Positions 44,192 through 53,743 of a DNA stretch of 64,000 nucleotides are shown piece by piece (positions within the stretch are counted from its first letter, which is position 1; every line of letters begins with the position of its first letter). The translations under genes were made by a program, and so were the position numbers. The stretch spans positions 1,178,001-1,242,000 of the forward strand of contig NZ_BAAFZV010000002.1 in the NCBI RefSeq assembly GCF_045866565.1, written 5' to 3'. The stretch is from Cognatilysobacter claricitrinus (lineage in GTDB: Bacteria > Pseudomonadota > Gammaproteobacteria > Xanthomonadales > Xanthomonadaceae). The notes beneath the pieces are model-generated. The model ran no database searches. It worked only from the letters and a program-made list of their open reading frames with translations, and had not been told where the DNA came from.

Positions 44192-46207
44192 TCAGGTGCC
44201 GAAACCCGCTTCCTTCAGTTTGCGCAGCTGGTCGCGGACATTCGCCGCAGCCTCGAACTCCAGGTCGCGGGCGTGCTGGTACATCTGCTGCTCCAGCGCC
44301 TTGATCCGCGACGACAGCTGCGCGGGACTGAGTGCGGCGTAGTTGGTCTCCGGCTCGGCGACGCGCCGGGCCTTGCTGCCCTTGCCCTTCCCGTCGCCGG
44401 CATCGCGACGCGCGCCCTCCAGGATGTCCTTGACCGGCCGCACCACCGACTGCGGCGTGATGCCGTGCTCTGCGTTGTACTCGACCTGCTTCTGCCGGCG
44501 GCGGTCGGTCTCGTCGATCGCGATCTTCATCGACCGAGTGACCACGTCCGCATACAGGATCGCCTTGCCGCGCACGTTTCGCGCAGCGCGGCCGATCGTC
44601 TGGATCAGCGAGCCCGCCGAACGCAGGAAGCCTTCCTTGTCGGCGTCCAGGATCGCGACCAGCGACACCTCCGGCATATCCAGGCCTTCGCGGAGCAGGT
44701 TGATTCCCACCAGAACATCGAACTTGCCAAGGCGCAGGTCGCGGATGATCTCGACGCGCTCGACCGTGTCGATGTCCGAGTGCAGGTAGCGCACCTTGAT
44801 GCCGTGCTCGGTGAGGTATTCGGTGAGGTTCTCGGCCATGCGCTTGGTGAGCGTAGTGATCAGCACGCGATCGCCCATCGCGACACGCTTGTTGATCTCG
44901 CCGAGCACGTCGTCGACCTGCGTCGATACCGGCCGCACCTCGACTTCGGGGTCGATCAGGCCGGTGGGACGGACCACGAGTTCGACCACCTCGCCTGCCG
45001 ATTTCTCGAGTTCGTACTTGCCCGGCGTCGCCGACACGTAGATGGCGCGCGGCGCGCGGCCTTCCCACTCCTCGAACTTCAGAGGGCGATTGTCGAGCGC
45101 CGACGGCAGGCGGAAACCGAACTCGACCAGCGTTTCCTTGCGTGACCGGTCGCCCTTGTACATCGCCCCGACCTGCGGAACGGTGACGTGCGATTCGTCG
45201 ACCACCATCAGCGCATCCGCCGGCACGTAGTCGAACAGGCAAGGCGGCGGCTCGCCGGGCGCGGTGCCGGTCATGTGCCGCGAGTAGTTCTCGATGCCGT
45301 TGCAGAAGCCGACCTCGGCCAGCATTTCCAGGTCGAACTGGGTGCGTTGCTGCAGCCGCTGCGCCTCGACCAGCTTGTTTGCGGCGTAAAGCTGCTCGAG
45401 GCGCTCGCGCAGCTCGTCCTTGATCGTGTCGACGGCCTCAAGCACCGTCTTGCGGGTCGTCACGTAATGCGATTTCGGATAGATCGTGTAGCGCGGCAGC
45501 TTGCGGAAGACCTCGCCTGTCAGCGGATCGAACGCCGACAGCTGCTCGATCTCGCCGTCGAACAGCTCGACGCGCAACGCCTCGTTCTCGCTTTCCGCCG
45601 GATGCACATCGATGACTTCACCGCGCACGCGATACGTACCGCGACGCAGCTCCGTGTCGTTGCGCGAGTACTGCATCTCGGTGAGTTTCCGGATCAGCTC
45701 GCGCTGGTCGATGCGCTCGCCACGTACCATGTGCAACACCATCCGGTGGTACTCACCGGGGTCGCCGAGGCCGTAAATCGCCGACACCGTGCAGACGATC
45801 AGCGTGTCGCGACGCTCCAGCAGCGCCTTCGTCGCCGACAAACGCATCTGCTCGATGTGTTCGTTCACCGAACTGTCCTTCTCGATGAAGGTGTCCGACG
45901 ACGGCACGTAGGCCTCCGGCTGGTAGTAGTCGTAGTAGCTGACGAAATATTCGACCGCGTTGTGCGGGAAGAACGCCTTGAACTCGCCGTACAGCTGCGC
46001 GGCGAGCGTCTTGTTAGGCGCCATCACGATGGTCGGCTTCTGGATCCGCTGCACGACGTTCGCGATCGTGTACGTCTTGCCCGACCCGGTCACGCCCAGC
46101 AGCGTCTGCGACGCGATGCCCGCCTCGAAACCGTTCGAAAGGCGATCGATCGCGAGCGGCTGGTCGCCGGCGGGGGAATAGGGAGAAACGAGCTCGAAGC
46201 GGTCCAA
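44192..46207 (-). CDS. uvrB: Excinuclease ABC subunit B
   Basis: 671 aa, the damage-verifying helicase-like subunit of nucleotide excision repair. Seen: LLGVTGSGKTYTIANVVQ (Walker A), the beta-hairpin region with YYDYYQPEAYVPSSDTFIEK, a DESH box (VVDESHVTVPQ), helicase motifs with LLREGLDMPEVSLVAILDAD and IQTIGRAARN, and the C-terminal UvrC-binding UVR helix (ALEQQMYQHARDLEFEAAAN). The start is a TTG at 46207 giving MDRFELVSPYSPAGDQ, which matches other UvrB starts; longer readings have no similarity. Confidence 0.97.
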   Translation of the reverse strand: MDRFELVSPYSPAGDQPLAIDRLSNGFEAGIASQTLLGVTGSGKTYTIANVVQRIQKPTIVMAPNKTLAAQLYGEFKAFFPHNAVEYFVSYYDYYQPEAYVPSSDTFIEKDSSVNEHIEQMRLSATKALLERRDTLIVCTVSAIYGLGDPGEYHRMVLHMVRGERIDQRELIRKLTEMQYSRNDTELRRGTYRVRGEVIDVHPAESENEALRVELFDGEIEQLSAFDPLTGEVFRKLPRYTIYPKSHYVTTRKTVLEAVDTIKDELRERLEQLYAANKLVEAQRLQQRTQFDLEMLAEVGFCNGIENYSRHMTGTAPGEPPPCLFDYVPADALMVVDESHVTVPQVGAMYKGDRSRKETLVEFGFRLPSALDNRPLKFEEWEGRAPRAIYVSATPGKYELEKSAGEVVELVVRPTGLIDPEVEVRPVSTQVDDVLGEINKRVAMGDRVLITTLTKRMAENLTEYLTEHGIKVRYLHSDIDTVERVEIIRDLRLGKFDVLVGINLLREGLDMPEVSLVAILDADKEGFLRSAGSLIQTIGRAARNVRGKAILYADVVTRSMKIAIDETDRRRQKQVEYNAEHGITPQSVVRPVKDILEGARRDAGDGKGKGSKARRVAEPETNYAALSPAQLSSRIKALEQQMYQHARDLEFEAAANVRDQLRKLKEAGFGT

Positions 46208-46415
46208 ATCGCGTCCCGGATTTGATGAACAGGGCACTGCCCAGTCTACGCGTGCAGCGTGGACGGTCTGTCGGCCGAAATGCCGCGCGCCAGGGTACCG
46301 GCGCTCCGACTCAGGGGCTGAGACGCGGATTAATCCGACACGCCGACAGTGCGGCACCCGACGGTTCGGACGCAGGCGGCCGGGCACGATTGCCGCCGAA
46401 TCGCACGGAGGCGAG

Positions 46416-46940
46416 ATGAACAACGAGAAAGGATTCACGCTGATCGAACTGATGATCGGACTCGCGATCGCCGCGATTCTTTTCGCGGCGGCGGGGCCTG
46501 CGTTCGGCCGACTCATCGACGGCACGCGTTGCACCACGGCAGTGAGCCAACTCACGGGCAGTCTGGCGACCGCACGCATCGAAGCGATTCGTCGCAACCG
46601 TCCCGTGTCGGTCTGCCCGAGTCTCGATGGCCGCTCCTGTCGCGCAGATCGCCGCTGGGAGGGCGGCTGGATAGTCTTCGAGGACAGCGGTGCTGGCGAG
46701 CCCGACAGTGACCAGGCGCTCATCGACCGCGTGGATGCGGTGGGCGACGGGTTGACGATTTCCTCGACAACGGGGCGCCGTGAGGTGCGCTACCTGCCAG
46801 ACGGATGGGCGTCTGGCACGAACAGCACCCTCCGCATCTGCGTGGCCCGTCGCCGCGAACTGGTCGCCACGGTGGTCGTCAACAACTCGGGGCGGGCGCG
46901 CAGTGAGCGCGTGACGAACACCCCGTGTCCGTTCGATTGA
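46416..46940 (+). CDS. fimT: FimT/GspH-type minor pseudopilin with GRxR tail motif
   Basis: 174 aa. Short leader MNNEKG, then FTLIELMIGLAIAAILFAAA with Glu5, then a GspH-type globular domain (LATARIEAIRRNRPVSVCPS). The C-terminal tail has NNSGRARSERV: GRAR at residues 159-162 fits the GRxR motif through which Legionella FimT binds DNA during natural transformation. Cys pairs are also present. GGAGG precedes the ATG by 5 nt. It stands alone between uvrB and tRNA-Asn, closed by a terminator. It differs from FimU of the operon at 53 kb, whose tail lacks GRxR. Confidence 0.88.
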   Translation: MNNEKGFTLIELMIGLAIAAILFAAAGPAFGRLIDGTRCTTAVSQLTGSLATARIEAIRRNRPVSVCPSLDGRSCRADRRWEGGWIVFEDSGAGEPDSDQALIDRVDAVGDGLTISSTTGRREVRYLPDGWASGTNSTLRICVARRRELVATVVVNNSGRARSERVTNTPCPFD

Positions 46941-46947
46941 AAAACGA

Positions 46948-46973
46948 AAAGGCCTGCATTTCTGCAGGCCTTT
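46948..46973. terminator. Terminator shared by fimT and tRNA-Asn
   Basis: An 11-bp stem (AAAGGCCTGCA/TGCAGGCCTTT) with a 4-nt loop. It lies 8 nt past the fimT stop on the plus strand and 8 nt past the tRNA end on the minus strand, with A/T-rich flanks on both sides. Confidence 0.8.
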
Positions 46974-46980
46974 CCTAATC

Positions 46981-47057
46981 TGGCGCCCGAAGTTGGACTC
47001 GAACCAACGACCCCCTGATTAACAGTCAAGTGCTCTAACCGGCTGAGCTATTCGGGC
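46981..47057 (-). tRNA. tRNA-Asn(GTT)
   Basis: 77 nt with encoded CCA and discriminator G. Acceptor GCCCGAA/TTCGGGC. Anticodon stem CTTGA/TCAGG (one G-T pair) encloses CTGTTAA, giving anticodon GTT. It is a queuosine target of Tgt (5.4-6.6 kb). Confidence 0.97.
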
Positions 47058-47120
47058 GGGGACCCGCATTTTAATCAGTTGTAGCGCCGGGTCAACAGCA
47101 TGTCCGCCTCGTCGGGCGAA

Positions 47121-47549
47121 TCACCAACAGGCCTGTGGGTCCGTGACGGTACCGCCCGAGACAGATTTGAGTCCGGCCTGATTAAGGCCGAGCGTGCCGC
47201 ATTTGTCGTTTGCCTGGGCGTTGATCGGCGTCGCCTGAAGGGTGTAGGCAGTGGACGACGACACCGTCGGGGCCGGGAACTGGTAGAACGCCGCCAGGTC
47301 CGTCGTGCAGGGAATGTTCGCCATCGTCAACGCCGCACCGGTGTACGAAAAATTGTGCGTGCTGCGATAGCGTTCCATCGTCTGGGCGATGCTTTGCAGG
47401 CACCCGCCCGCCTGCACACGTCGTGCTTTCGCAGTGTGTTGCATGTAGGCCGGGTACGCGATCGCCGTCAGCACGACGATGATCACGAGCACGATCATGA
47501 GCTCGATGAGAGTGAAACCCTTCAGATTGCGCTTGTGCACGATGATCAA
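47121..47549 (-). CDS. pilE: Type IV pilus minor pilin PilE
   Basis: 142 aa. Prepilin site KG followed by FTLIELMIVLVIIVVLTAIA. Globular part has two Cys pairs and ends in a Cys-Trp. It is last in the fimU-to-pilE operon. The TTG at 47549 overlaps the pilY1 stop as TTGA; a GTG at 47540 would give a six-residue leader (MHKRNLKG) and is an equally good start. Minor pilins prime pilus assembly together with PilY1. Confidence 0.9.
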   Translation of the reverse strand: MIIVHKRNLKGFTLIELMIVLVIIVVLTAIAYPAYMQHTAKARRVQAGGCLQSIAQTMERYRSTHNFSYTGAALTMANIPCTTDLAAFYQFPAPTVSSSTAYTLQATPINAQANDKCGTLGLNQAGLKSVSGGTVTDPQACW

Positions 47550-50500
47550 TCCCTGTTGAAGATTTCACGCCAGCCGACGCGCTTGGCCTGACCGGAGATA
47601 CCCGAGACTGCGACGCCCGCGTGACCGCCGGTCGAACCACCGACGACGACGAAGTTGTCGATCTGTGCTGACTCGGTCGGCATGCCGACGCCAAGGTCGA
47701 CCGAACCGATCGGGAACTGCTGGCCACCCGACGTGATCGTGTCGTCGTTGCCGGAACCGCTGCCATTGAGGTCGAAGAAGGAACTGGAGCCACCTTCCGA
47801 CTGCGGGCTTGTACCGGTAAACAGATCGAGCACATTGACGTAGCCCGTGCCGCCCGGATCGCAACTGGAGCCGCCGGACGCCGGGATGACGCTCGAGTAG
47901 AAGGCCGCGCGTCCTTTGATTCGCGGGCCGCTGATCACCCGCTCACCGGGCGTCGGCGTGCCGAGGTTGAGGTACCAGCCCTTGGAGGCGGCAGGCAACG
48001 TCGAATACATCTCGAACGCACGAACGCTCTTTCCGCTCACCTGTCCCGTCGCGGCGATCGTCCGCTGCGTGAGGTCGCTGCGCTGCACAATCGTTCCGTC
48101 GTCGATGATCGCGTACAACGCCTGTGTGTAGGTGGTGGTGAGGTCACCCTGCGAAATCATGCGACCGGTGCCGAACGTGATGAAGATGCGGCGCGTCCCC
48201 GGTTCGCGAGCAATCGCGAGCCCGCCGGTGATCGGCTGGTTCGACGCTGTCTGGAACATAGGCTGGCCGCTAAATGCAACGTTCCAGGAGGCAACGGTCG
48301 CGCCCGACAGATCGAACTTCCAGAGCTTGCCCTTGAGGTCGCCCGCGTACACGTAATCGATGTCACCGTCACCGTCAGTGTCCGCGCCACGGGGTGCCGA
48401 CAGGCCATTGCTGCCGGTGTCAACGACGAACTTCTTCAGCAGCGTGCCACTCGAAATGTCGTACACGTAGAGCGTCGCCGATCCGTTGGTCGAATCGATG
48501 CCGTTGCTCACGATCGCAACCGCCGAACCGTTGTTGGCCTTGACAACCAGCGGAACGCCGAGCACGTAGCCCATGTCGTTGTCGATGGCGGCGGTCTTGT
48601 CCCACAGCACCGTGGGCGACGTCGTATTGCCCACGTCGAGCGCGAACACTCCCTTGCCGCCCCGCCCCAGCGTGCCTACCAGATAATTGCCGCCGACCGC
48701 GCTTTGGGCACTGACCGCCACGGGCCCGTCGACGAAATACGCGTGCTCGTAGTTGGGATCGCTGAACGTCGCGAGCTTGCTGAAATCGATGCCTGCCGGC
48801 ACGTACGAGTAGCGAACATCGCCCGTCAGCGCATTGATGGCGTGCAGCATGCCGTCGTTGGCGCCAACGAAGATGGTCTCGTTGTCCTTCAGGTAGAAGG
48901 GCGAGGAATCAACAATGTCGCCGAGCAGATTGGTGCGGTTGCGCAGGCTACCGTTGTTCGAAATCTCGTTGGCGCGACTGCCCTTGATGTACGCAGCATT
49001 GACGGCGCCCGTGACGGCATCGGTGCCGGTACCGCGCGCAAGCGCAGCTGCCTGGGCGGTCGTCGGGAAGCTCGCCGATCGGTTGCCCGAGACGTCCCAC
49101 GTAAGCACGGTGCGCGCGGTGAAGTCGTTGCTCGTATCGCCGTCGGTCAGGCTGGCGTTGATGCGTGCCGCGGTCTTCCAGGCCGCGTTCGCGGCGATGC
49201 CGCCGGCGGCCGTGACATCGTAGGCCTCGAGATCGCCCGTCCACTGACCGGACGTGAACTTCGCCTGGTACATGCGCGTGTCGGATTGGAACGACGTGCT
49301 GTTCGTCGCCACGTTCGAGCCGGATGCGAGGCGCTCCTGGATCTTCCCGAGCACATCGGACAACGCGTCCGCGAACATCGACGAGTTCGTCGCCGCGATG
49401 AATTCGCCGTGGCCATTGACCGACGCGTGCAACAGGTCGTCGATGTTCTCGCTGGTCTTGCCGCTACCGGCCACGGGCCACGGCACGTTGACGCCATTGA
49501 TGCGCGGCGAGCCGTCGCGGATCACGTCCGCAACCGAGTCCTGGTCAAGTCCGCCCTTGTTGCCGATGGAGATGCCGAACGTGACCATGTGCTGCCAGAA
49601 TGCAGGATCGGTCGTTGCCGTCGGCACCTTGTTCGCGAGATCGGTGCGGAGATCGTTCTTCCAGTACTTCATCGCGATGTCGCCCAGCGTATTGCTCGTC
49701 GGGGCGCTGTACGGGATACGCGCGGTGTAGCGAACGCTCGTAGTGTTATCGAGCGGGTTAAAAATCGCGCTGCCGTCGTTGCTGTCCTGCTCCCCCATCG
49801 TCCCCGAACTGAAGTTCGACGTATCGTTCCAGTAGCCGTCTGTGGTCAGGATCGTGAAGTTCTGCCGGCATTGGAACTGCGCAGTGCTCGCTTCCGGACC
49901 ATAAGGACCCGACGCCGCTGTCTGCATGTAATAGTCGCCTGCCTTCTGCAGGGCACCCTGCAAAGGCGTGCCGTTGCTCGAGTCGGCGCCCGTTACGCGC
50001 GCGAACCATGTTGAACGCGAAGTCGTCGTTACGGGCGTGCGCGCGTCCTCGAACAGGCCGGAATTGCCGTCCTGCACGGGGATGTCGAAGTTGTTGCGGT
50101 TCCAGATCGTGCGGAAGCCGACTCGGACGTTGGAACCCAGCGTCGAGAACGCTTCCGTCGCGCCGGACTTCGCCATCTTCATGCGCGAACGCGAGTAGGA
50201 AAACCACGTCGCGAAGTTCGTGATTTCGTCGGCCTCGCTACGCCCGGGCGTCGCGAACGTGCAATTGCGCCAGCCGTTCTTGTTGTTGCCCGGGTCGGGG
50301 CATCCCATCGAACTGCTGGTGGTGCCGGTCTTGAGCCAGTCGCTGCGCACAACGCGGACCTGCCCGCTGACGGTCAGGATCTGGTAGCGGTAATAGCGCG
50401 TATTGTCGCTCGTGCTGGAGGTCTGCCCGCTCTTCAGTACGTAATAGGTCGCCTGCGTCGGCCCGCCGCAGACGCTGATGTTCGAACCGTTCTGCGAATA

Positions 50501-50923
50501 GCTCCGGCAGCTGCCCGAGTCCGCAAGATCGATCGTGTTGCCCGACGCTTGATCGTAGTCGCCGTAGACGGCGTTGAACGACGTGCCGCCAGTCATGCGC
50601 GCGCCGGTTGCCGTCATCCAAGGGCGGTAGGTCACCGCGGGATCGTAGTAAACGGTGTTGTTGTCGCTCGCCTTGGTCGCAAGCGAGTCCGACATCTCGC
50701 CGGAGGTGTCGGTCGGCATTCGAAGGAAGCCCATCGAGCCCGAGTCATCGAGGATGAACAGGATGTTCGGTGGTAGCGGCGAGCCCGTCTGCAGCGGATA
50801 CGACGGGAAGCTGACGGCGCCCACCGATGCGGGCACAACCGCTAGGCCGGCGATCGCGGTCGCGAAAACCACACGACGTGCGGCGGCGAGTCCATTGAGA
50901 CGAGTCGTGGCCATGAAGGTCAC
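47546..50923 (-). CDS. pilY1: Type IV pilus tip/biogenesis protein PilY1
   Basis: 1125 aa, exported. Signal peptide (about 1-36), then a von Willebrand A-like start LFILDDSGSMGF with the MIDAS DxSxS at residues 59-63. The C-terminal half is a PilY1 beta-propeller (KDNETIFVGANDGMLHAINA near 690) with an EF-like calcium loop, DTDGDGDIDYVYAGD, near 845-860. PilY1 sits at the pilus tip and takes part in adhesion, retraction control and surface sensing. The GTG start overlaps the pilX stop. Codon use matches its neighbours. Confidence 0.95.
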   Translation of the reverse strand: MTFMATTRLNGLAAARRVVFATAIAGLAVVPASVGAVSFPSYPLQTGSPLPPNILFILDDSGSMGFLRMPTDTSGEMSDSLATKASDNNTVYYDPAVTYRPWMTATGARMTGGTSFNAVYGDYDQASGNTIDLADSGSCRSYSQNGSNISVCGGPTQATYYVLKSGQTSSTSDNTRYYRYQILTVSGQVRVVRSDWLKTGTTSSSMGCPDPGNNKNGWRNCTFATPGRSEADEITNFATWFSYSRSRMKMAKSGATEAFSTLGSNVRVGFRTIWNRNNFDIPVQDGNSGLFEDARTPVTTTSRSTWFARVTGADSSNGTPLQGALQKAGDYYMQTAASGPYGPEASTAQFQCRQNFTILTTDGYWNDTSNFSSGTMGEQDSNDGSAIFNPLDNTTSVRYTARIPYSAPTSNTLGDIAMKYWKNDLRTDLANKVPTATTDPAFWQHMVTFGISIGNKGGLDQDSVADVIRDGSPRINGVNVPWPVAGSGKTSENIDDLLHASVNGHGEFIAATNSSMFADALSDVLGKIQERLASGSNVATNSTSFQSDTRMYQAKFTSGQWTGDLEAYDVTAAGGIAANAAWKTAARINASLTDGDTSNDFTARTVLTWDVSGNRSASFPTTAQAAALARGTGTDAVTGAVNAAYIKGSRANEISNNGSLRNRTNLLGDIVDSSPFYLKDNETIFVGANDGMLHAINALTGDVRYSYVPAGIDFSKLATFSDPNYEHAYFVDGPVAVSAQSAVGGNYLVGTLGRGGKGVFALDVGNTTSPTVLWDKTAAIDNDMGYVLGVPLVVKANNGSAVAIVSNGIDSTNGSATLYVYDISSGTLLKKFVVDTGSNGLSAPRGADTDGDGDIDYVYAGDLKGKLWKFDLSGATVASWNVAFSGQPMFQTASNQPITGGLAIAREPGTRRIFITFGTGRMISQGDLTTTYTQALYAIIDDGTIVQRSDLTQRTIAATGQVSGKSVRAFEMYSTLPAASKGWYLNLGTPTPGERVISGPRIKGRAAFYSSVIPASGGSSCDPGGTGYVNVLDLFTGTSPQSEGGSSSFFDLNGSGSGNDDTITSGGQQFPIGSVDLGVGMPTESAQIDNFVVVGGSTGGHAGVAVSGISGQAKRVGWREIFNRD

Positions 50924-51441
50924 TCCACCTGATAGTTCGTTTGCAGGACCACTTCCGTTCCGTTGTTCATGTGGACGCGGGAAGTGATGCGATAACGCTT
51001 GATATTCGTCGCGCAGCCACCGCTCGACGGATCGATGGCCGTGGTGCAGCTGGATGACACATCCGAGCCGATGCCCATGTCTTCAATCACGAAGCCGGCA
51101 TCCATCTCGCTGGTGTCCAGCGACGACGTGCGGTAATTCGCTGGTGTCTGCCACGCGCCGTCCGATGCGGCGCCGGGATTCGCGCACAGGCCATTCGAGC
51201 ACCCGGTGCCCGTTATGGTCGGCGCACCGGCCGCGACCGATTCGCCCTCACGCAGCACTGCTTCGGCCAGCTGGAAGGCGCTGCCTCGCGCCACGGTATT
51301 GCCCGCCATCTGTTCCTGCAGCAGCGTGCCGCGCATCGCGGCAAGTCCGATCAGCGTGACGATGAGCAACAGCAGGAGCACGACGACCAGCGCGATACCT
51401 TCCTGGCGCCGGGGGTTGCTGGGTCCGGAACGCTTCATCAC
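50920..51441 (-). CDS. pilX: Type IV pilus minor pilin PilX
   Basis: 173 aa. Non-canonical prepilin N-terminus with EGIALVVVLLLLLIVTLIGL, typical of PilX/GspK-like proteins (cleavage before Ile, Glu replaced). Then LLQEQMAGNTVARGSAFQLA, the PilX signature. It may start at GTG 51441, overlapping the pilW stop, or at the next codon ATG 51438. Confidence 0.9.
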   Translation of the reverse strand: MMKRSGPSNPRRQEGIALVVVLLLLLIVTLIGLAAMRGTLLQEQMAGNTVARGSAFQLAEAVLREGESVAAGAPTITGTGCSNGLCANPGAASDGAWQTPANYRTSSLDTSEMDAGFVIEDMGIGSDVSSSCTTAIDPSSGGCATNIKRYRITSRVHMNNGTEVVLQTNYQVE

Positions 51442-52562
51442 ATCAGGCCCTCGCGGTTACGCAGCGTTACCACGTTGGTCATCGTGTTGCTGATCGCTGC
51501 GCCCGTCGTGCCGTTCGCGTTGGTTTCGCGCAGATAGTCACCGGTGACCGCACCAGTGACGCCACCGAAGGTCACGCTCACGCGGGCAGCAATCACCTGC
51601 CCCCATGCGTTGGCTGCAGTGATCGCCGCAGGTGCCTCGAAAGTGGCCTGCCCACGACGAAGGTAGGTAATCGTCATTGCCGTCGCGCCCTCCGCGATTT
51701 CTGTAGGCGTAGGCGTATTGGGCGTGGTCGTACCGGTGTTGTTCATGACAACGGCCCGATACAGAGACGTGCCACCGCGCGCATTGTTGCCGATGTACCA
51801 CCGCGCCAGCGTCACCCGAGTGACGCGCGCGGGCGAGTTCCCGAAGTCGGAGCACGAACCCGGTGTGCCGCTGACGGCAAAGCAGTAGCTGGGTGCCCCG
51901 GGGCTGGGGACCGTGGCGCAGTTCCCCAACGCATCGAAGATCGCGAATCGCGCGTTGCAGTTCTCGGCGATACCGGCCGATGCGGTGTGCGCGATGCTCG
52001 ATCCGGTGATGCCCGTGGCCTTGAAGATGATGCGCACGTCCATGTCGCAAACCATCAGGATCTGGCCAGCGGCGAATCCTGTGGCCGAGCTGACCTGCAG
52101 GGGTGCGCTCGAATCGTTGTGCGACGTCACCCGGACGTCGCCACCCTCGTTAGCCAGCGCGAGGTCGATCGCTTCCGTACCTGCAACTCGGCTAGTACTC
52201 GTCGTACCTGTGGACGTGCCCGTCGTCGTATCGGTCCCGGCGTAACCGTGGATGCCGTCGGTATAGCTCGACCACCACGCGTTGCCACTGGCGTTCAACA
52301 TGTTCACGGGCTTCGCAGACGTCGAGCACGGGTTGCCTCCAGCCTCACGTACATCGCGCGACATGATCTCGAACGAGGCGCGCTCGTTCTCCTGAATACG
52401 GTTCAGCGTCTCGCTAGCGCCGAACGTGCGCTTGTTTGAGAGGAACACGGCGCCGGCCCCTGCAACGACCAGGACTCCGAGCACCAACGCGATCATCAGC
52501 TCGATCAGCGACACACCGCGCTGGCGTCGAGCTGCACCCTGATGGATGAGGAAATTCGTCAT
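51438..52562 (-). CDS. pilW: Type IV pilus minor pilin PilW
   Basis: 374 aa. Prepilin peptide with RGVSLIELMIALVLGVLVVA and a large C-terminal beta-rich domain (residues about 60-370) with several Cys. The size and the SxxELM helix match PilW. Its ATG lies 1 nt after the pilV stop. Confidence 0.92.
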   Translation of the reverse strand: MTNFLIHQGAARRQRGVSLIELMIALVLGVLVVAGAGAVFLSNKRTFGASETLNRIQENERASFEIMSRDVREAGGNPCSTSAKPVNMLNASGNAWWSSYTDGIHGYAGTDTTTGTSTGTTSTSRVAGTEAIDLALANEGGDVRVTSHNDSSAPLQVSSATGFAAGQILMVCDMDVRIIFKATGITGSSIAHTASAGIAENCNARFAIFDALGNCATVPSPGAPSYCFAVSGTPGSCSDFGNSPARVTRVTLARWYIGNNARGGTSLYRAVVMNNTGTTTPNTPTPTEIAEGATAMTITYLRRGQATFEAPAAITAANAWGQVIAARVSVTFGGVTGAVTGDYLRETNANGTTGAAISNTMTNVVTLRNREGLM

Positions 52563-52563
52563 G

Positions 52564-52995
52564 TCAGAGCCTGCTCGTCGTCACAACCGGGTCGGGCGCG
52601 GGCTCGCCAGCGCTGCGGCTTTCGTCCCACTTCACGCTCACTTGGCACGACGTGGAACCGCATGCGATGCGCCCGCATGCCGTGTCACCCATCGATCCCT
52701 GCAGCTGCGTAATCCACGTCGAGATGTCGTTGGTAATGCGCGTGCCCCCGGCCGGCGCCTGGCAGAGCCACCCCTGGTTGTACTGACCGGCGCGCGCCGC
52801 AGCCGAGTTCGCGCGCATCAGGTCGAACATGGCGTACGACTGCATGATCGCGGCTGAGCGTTGCGCCGCGCTGCCGGTGTTTCGAAGGGTCACGACCTGC
52901 AAAGCCGCCATGCCCAGCATGCCAACCGCAAGAATGACTACCGCGATCAACACCTCGAGAAGGCTGCTGCCACGTTGCTCCCGATAACCCGTCAT
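52564..52995 (-). CDS. pilV: Type IV pilus minor pilin PilV
   Basis: 143 aa. Leader MTGYREQRG then SSLLEVLIAVVILAVGMLGM, the PilV/GspI-type helix. Four Cys late in the protein. ATG 52995 overlaps the fimU stop by 4 nt (ATGA). Confidence 0.92.
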   Translation of the reverse strand: MTGYREQRGSSLLEVLIAVVILAVGMLGMAALQVVTLRNTGSAAQRSAAIMQSYAMFDLMRANSAAARAGQYNQGWLCQAPAGGTRITNDISTWITQLQGSMGDTACGRIACGSTSCQVSVKWDESRSAGEPAPDPVVTTSRL

Positions 52996-53615
52996 GTCGG
53001 CTCCCCGGGCTGCGCACATGCGGGGCGCGTATTGCGCTGCACTGCAACGCCACTGGTATTTATGATCACGTCGCGCGTGTTGGTGGTAGTGATCACGGTC
53101 GTGCAGATCCCGATCGTGCCCGCCCGGTTGGCCGTGGAGCCGACACGTGCATAGCCATCGGCCGCGAACCAGATGCGGTTACTGCTGACGACGTTTGGGC
53201 TACCGCCAATATTGAGATTGACTGCCGGTAGGTTCACGTCACGCACCACGTCGTTCGCAGAAGCAGGCACCACCGACGCGGGCGTCGCCGTGCTCACCGT
53301 CGGCGCGAGCCTGAAGACGATGAAGTGACTCCAATTCGTGCCGGAGCATGTGAGGCCATCGGTGCTCGGGCACAGCATCGTGCGTCCGTTCTGGCGCACC
53401 GCCTCGATTCGAGCGACCTGGAGGGCGGCGACTACGTCGTTCGCCGCCGCCGACATCCGGTTGGACGTCGTCAGCTGCCGGAACTTCGGCACGCCAATTC
53501 CGACGATGATCGCGAGGATGACCAGGGTCACCATCAGTTCGACCAACGTGAAGCCGCGCGATCGACATGGCGCCCCCGACGCGACGCGCTGACTTGGACT
53601 TTGCAGATCCAGCAT
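52992..53615 (-). CDS. fimU: Type IV pilus minor pilin FimU (GspH/FimT family)
   Basis: 207 aa. An unusually long leader (about 21 residues, MLDLQSPSQRVASGAPCRSR then G) before FTLVELMVTLVILAIIVGIG. The GspH domain follows (VARIEAVRQNGRTMLCPSTD). It begins the operon and is divergent from the FimS-like kinase gene, 128 bp apart. It lacks the GRxR tail seen in the FimT at 46.4 kb. Start ATG 53615 is chosen because longer readings add unrelated Arg/Pro-rich residues. Confidence 0.88.
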   Translation of the reverse strand: MLDLQSPSQRVASGAPCRSRGFTLVELMVTLVILAIIVGIGVPKFRQLTTSNRMSAAANDVVAALQVARIEAVRQNGRTMLCPSTDGLTCSGTNWSHFIVFRLAPTVSTATPASVVPASANDVVRDVNLPAVNLNIGGSPNVVSSNRIWFAADGYARVGSTANRAGTIGICTTVITTTNTRDVIINTSGVAVQRNTRPACAQPGEPT

Positions 53616-53743
53616 TGGATTCCCCAAACTACCGTGATGGCAGGTTAAATACGGTTCCCGTCCCGTAGCCAGCAGGGACCGACGGACGGCCGCTGGGTCT
53701 GTCCGGACGGCCCGGCGACAGGGACACGGCGTCCGGAAGGGCC
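53616..53743. promoter_or_regulatory. Divergent promoter region of fimU operon and FimS-like kinase
   Basis: 128 bp holding promoters for both directions. GTCCGGA- and GACGGAC-type half-sites recur in it, but no clean AlgR consensus (ACCGTTCGTC) or -35/-10 pair can be assigned. Confidence 0.45.

Noticed and set aside
12478..47057. tRNA genes as integration sites for a genomic island
   Set aside because: None of the four tRNAs is followed by a duplicated 3' end, an integrase or a composition shift; neighbouring genes are core genes.
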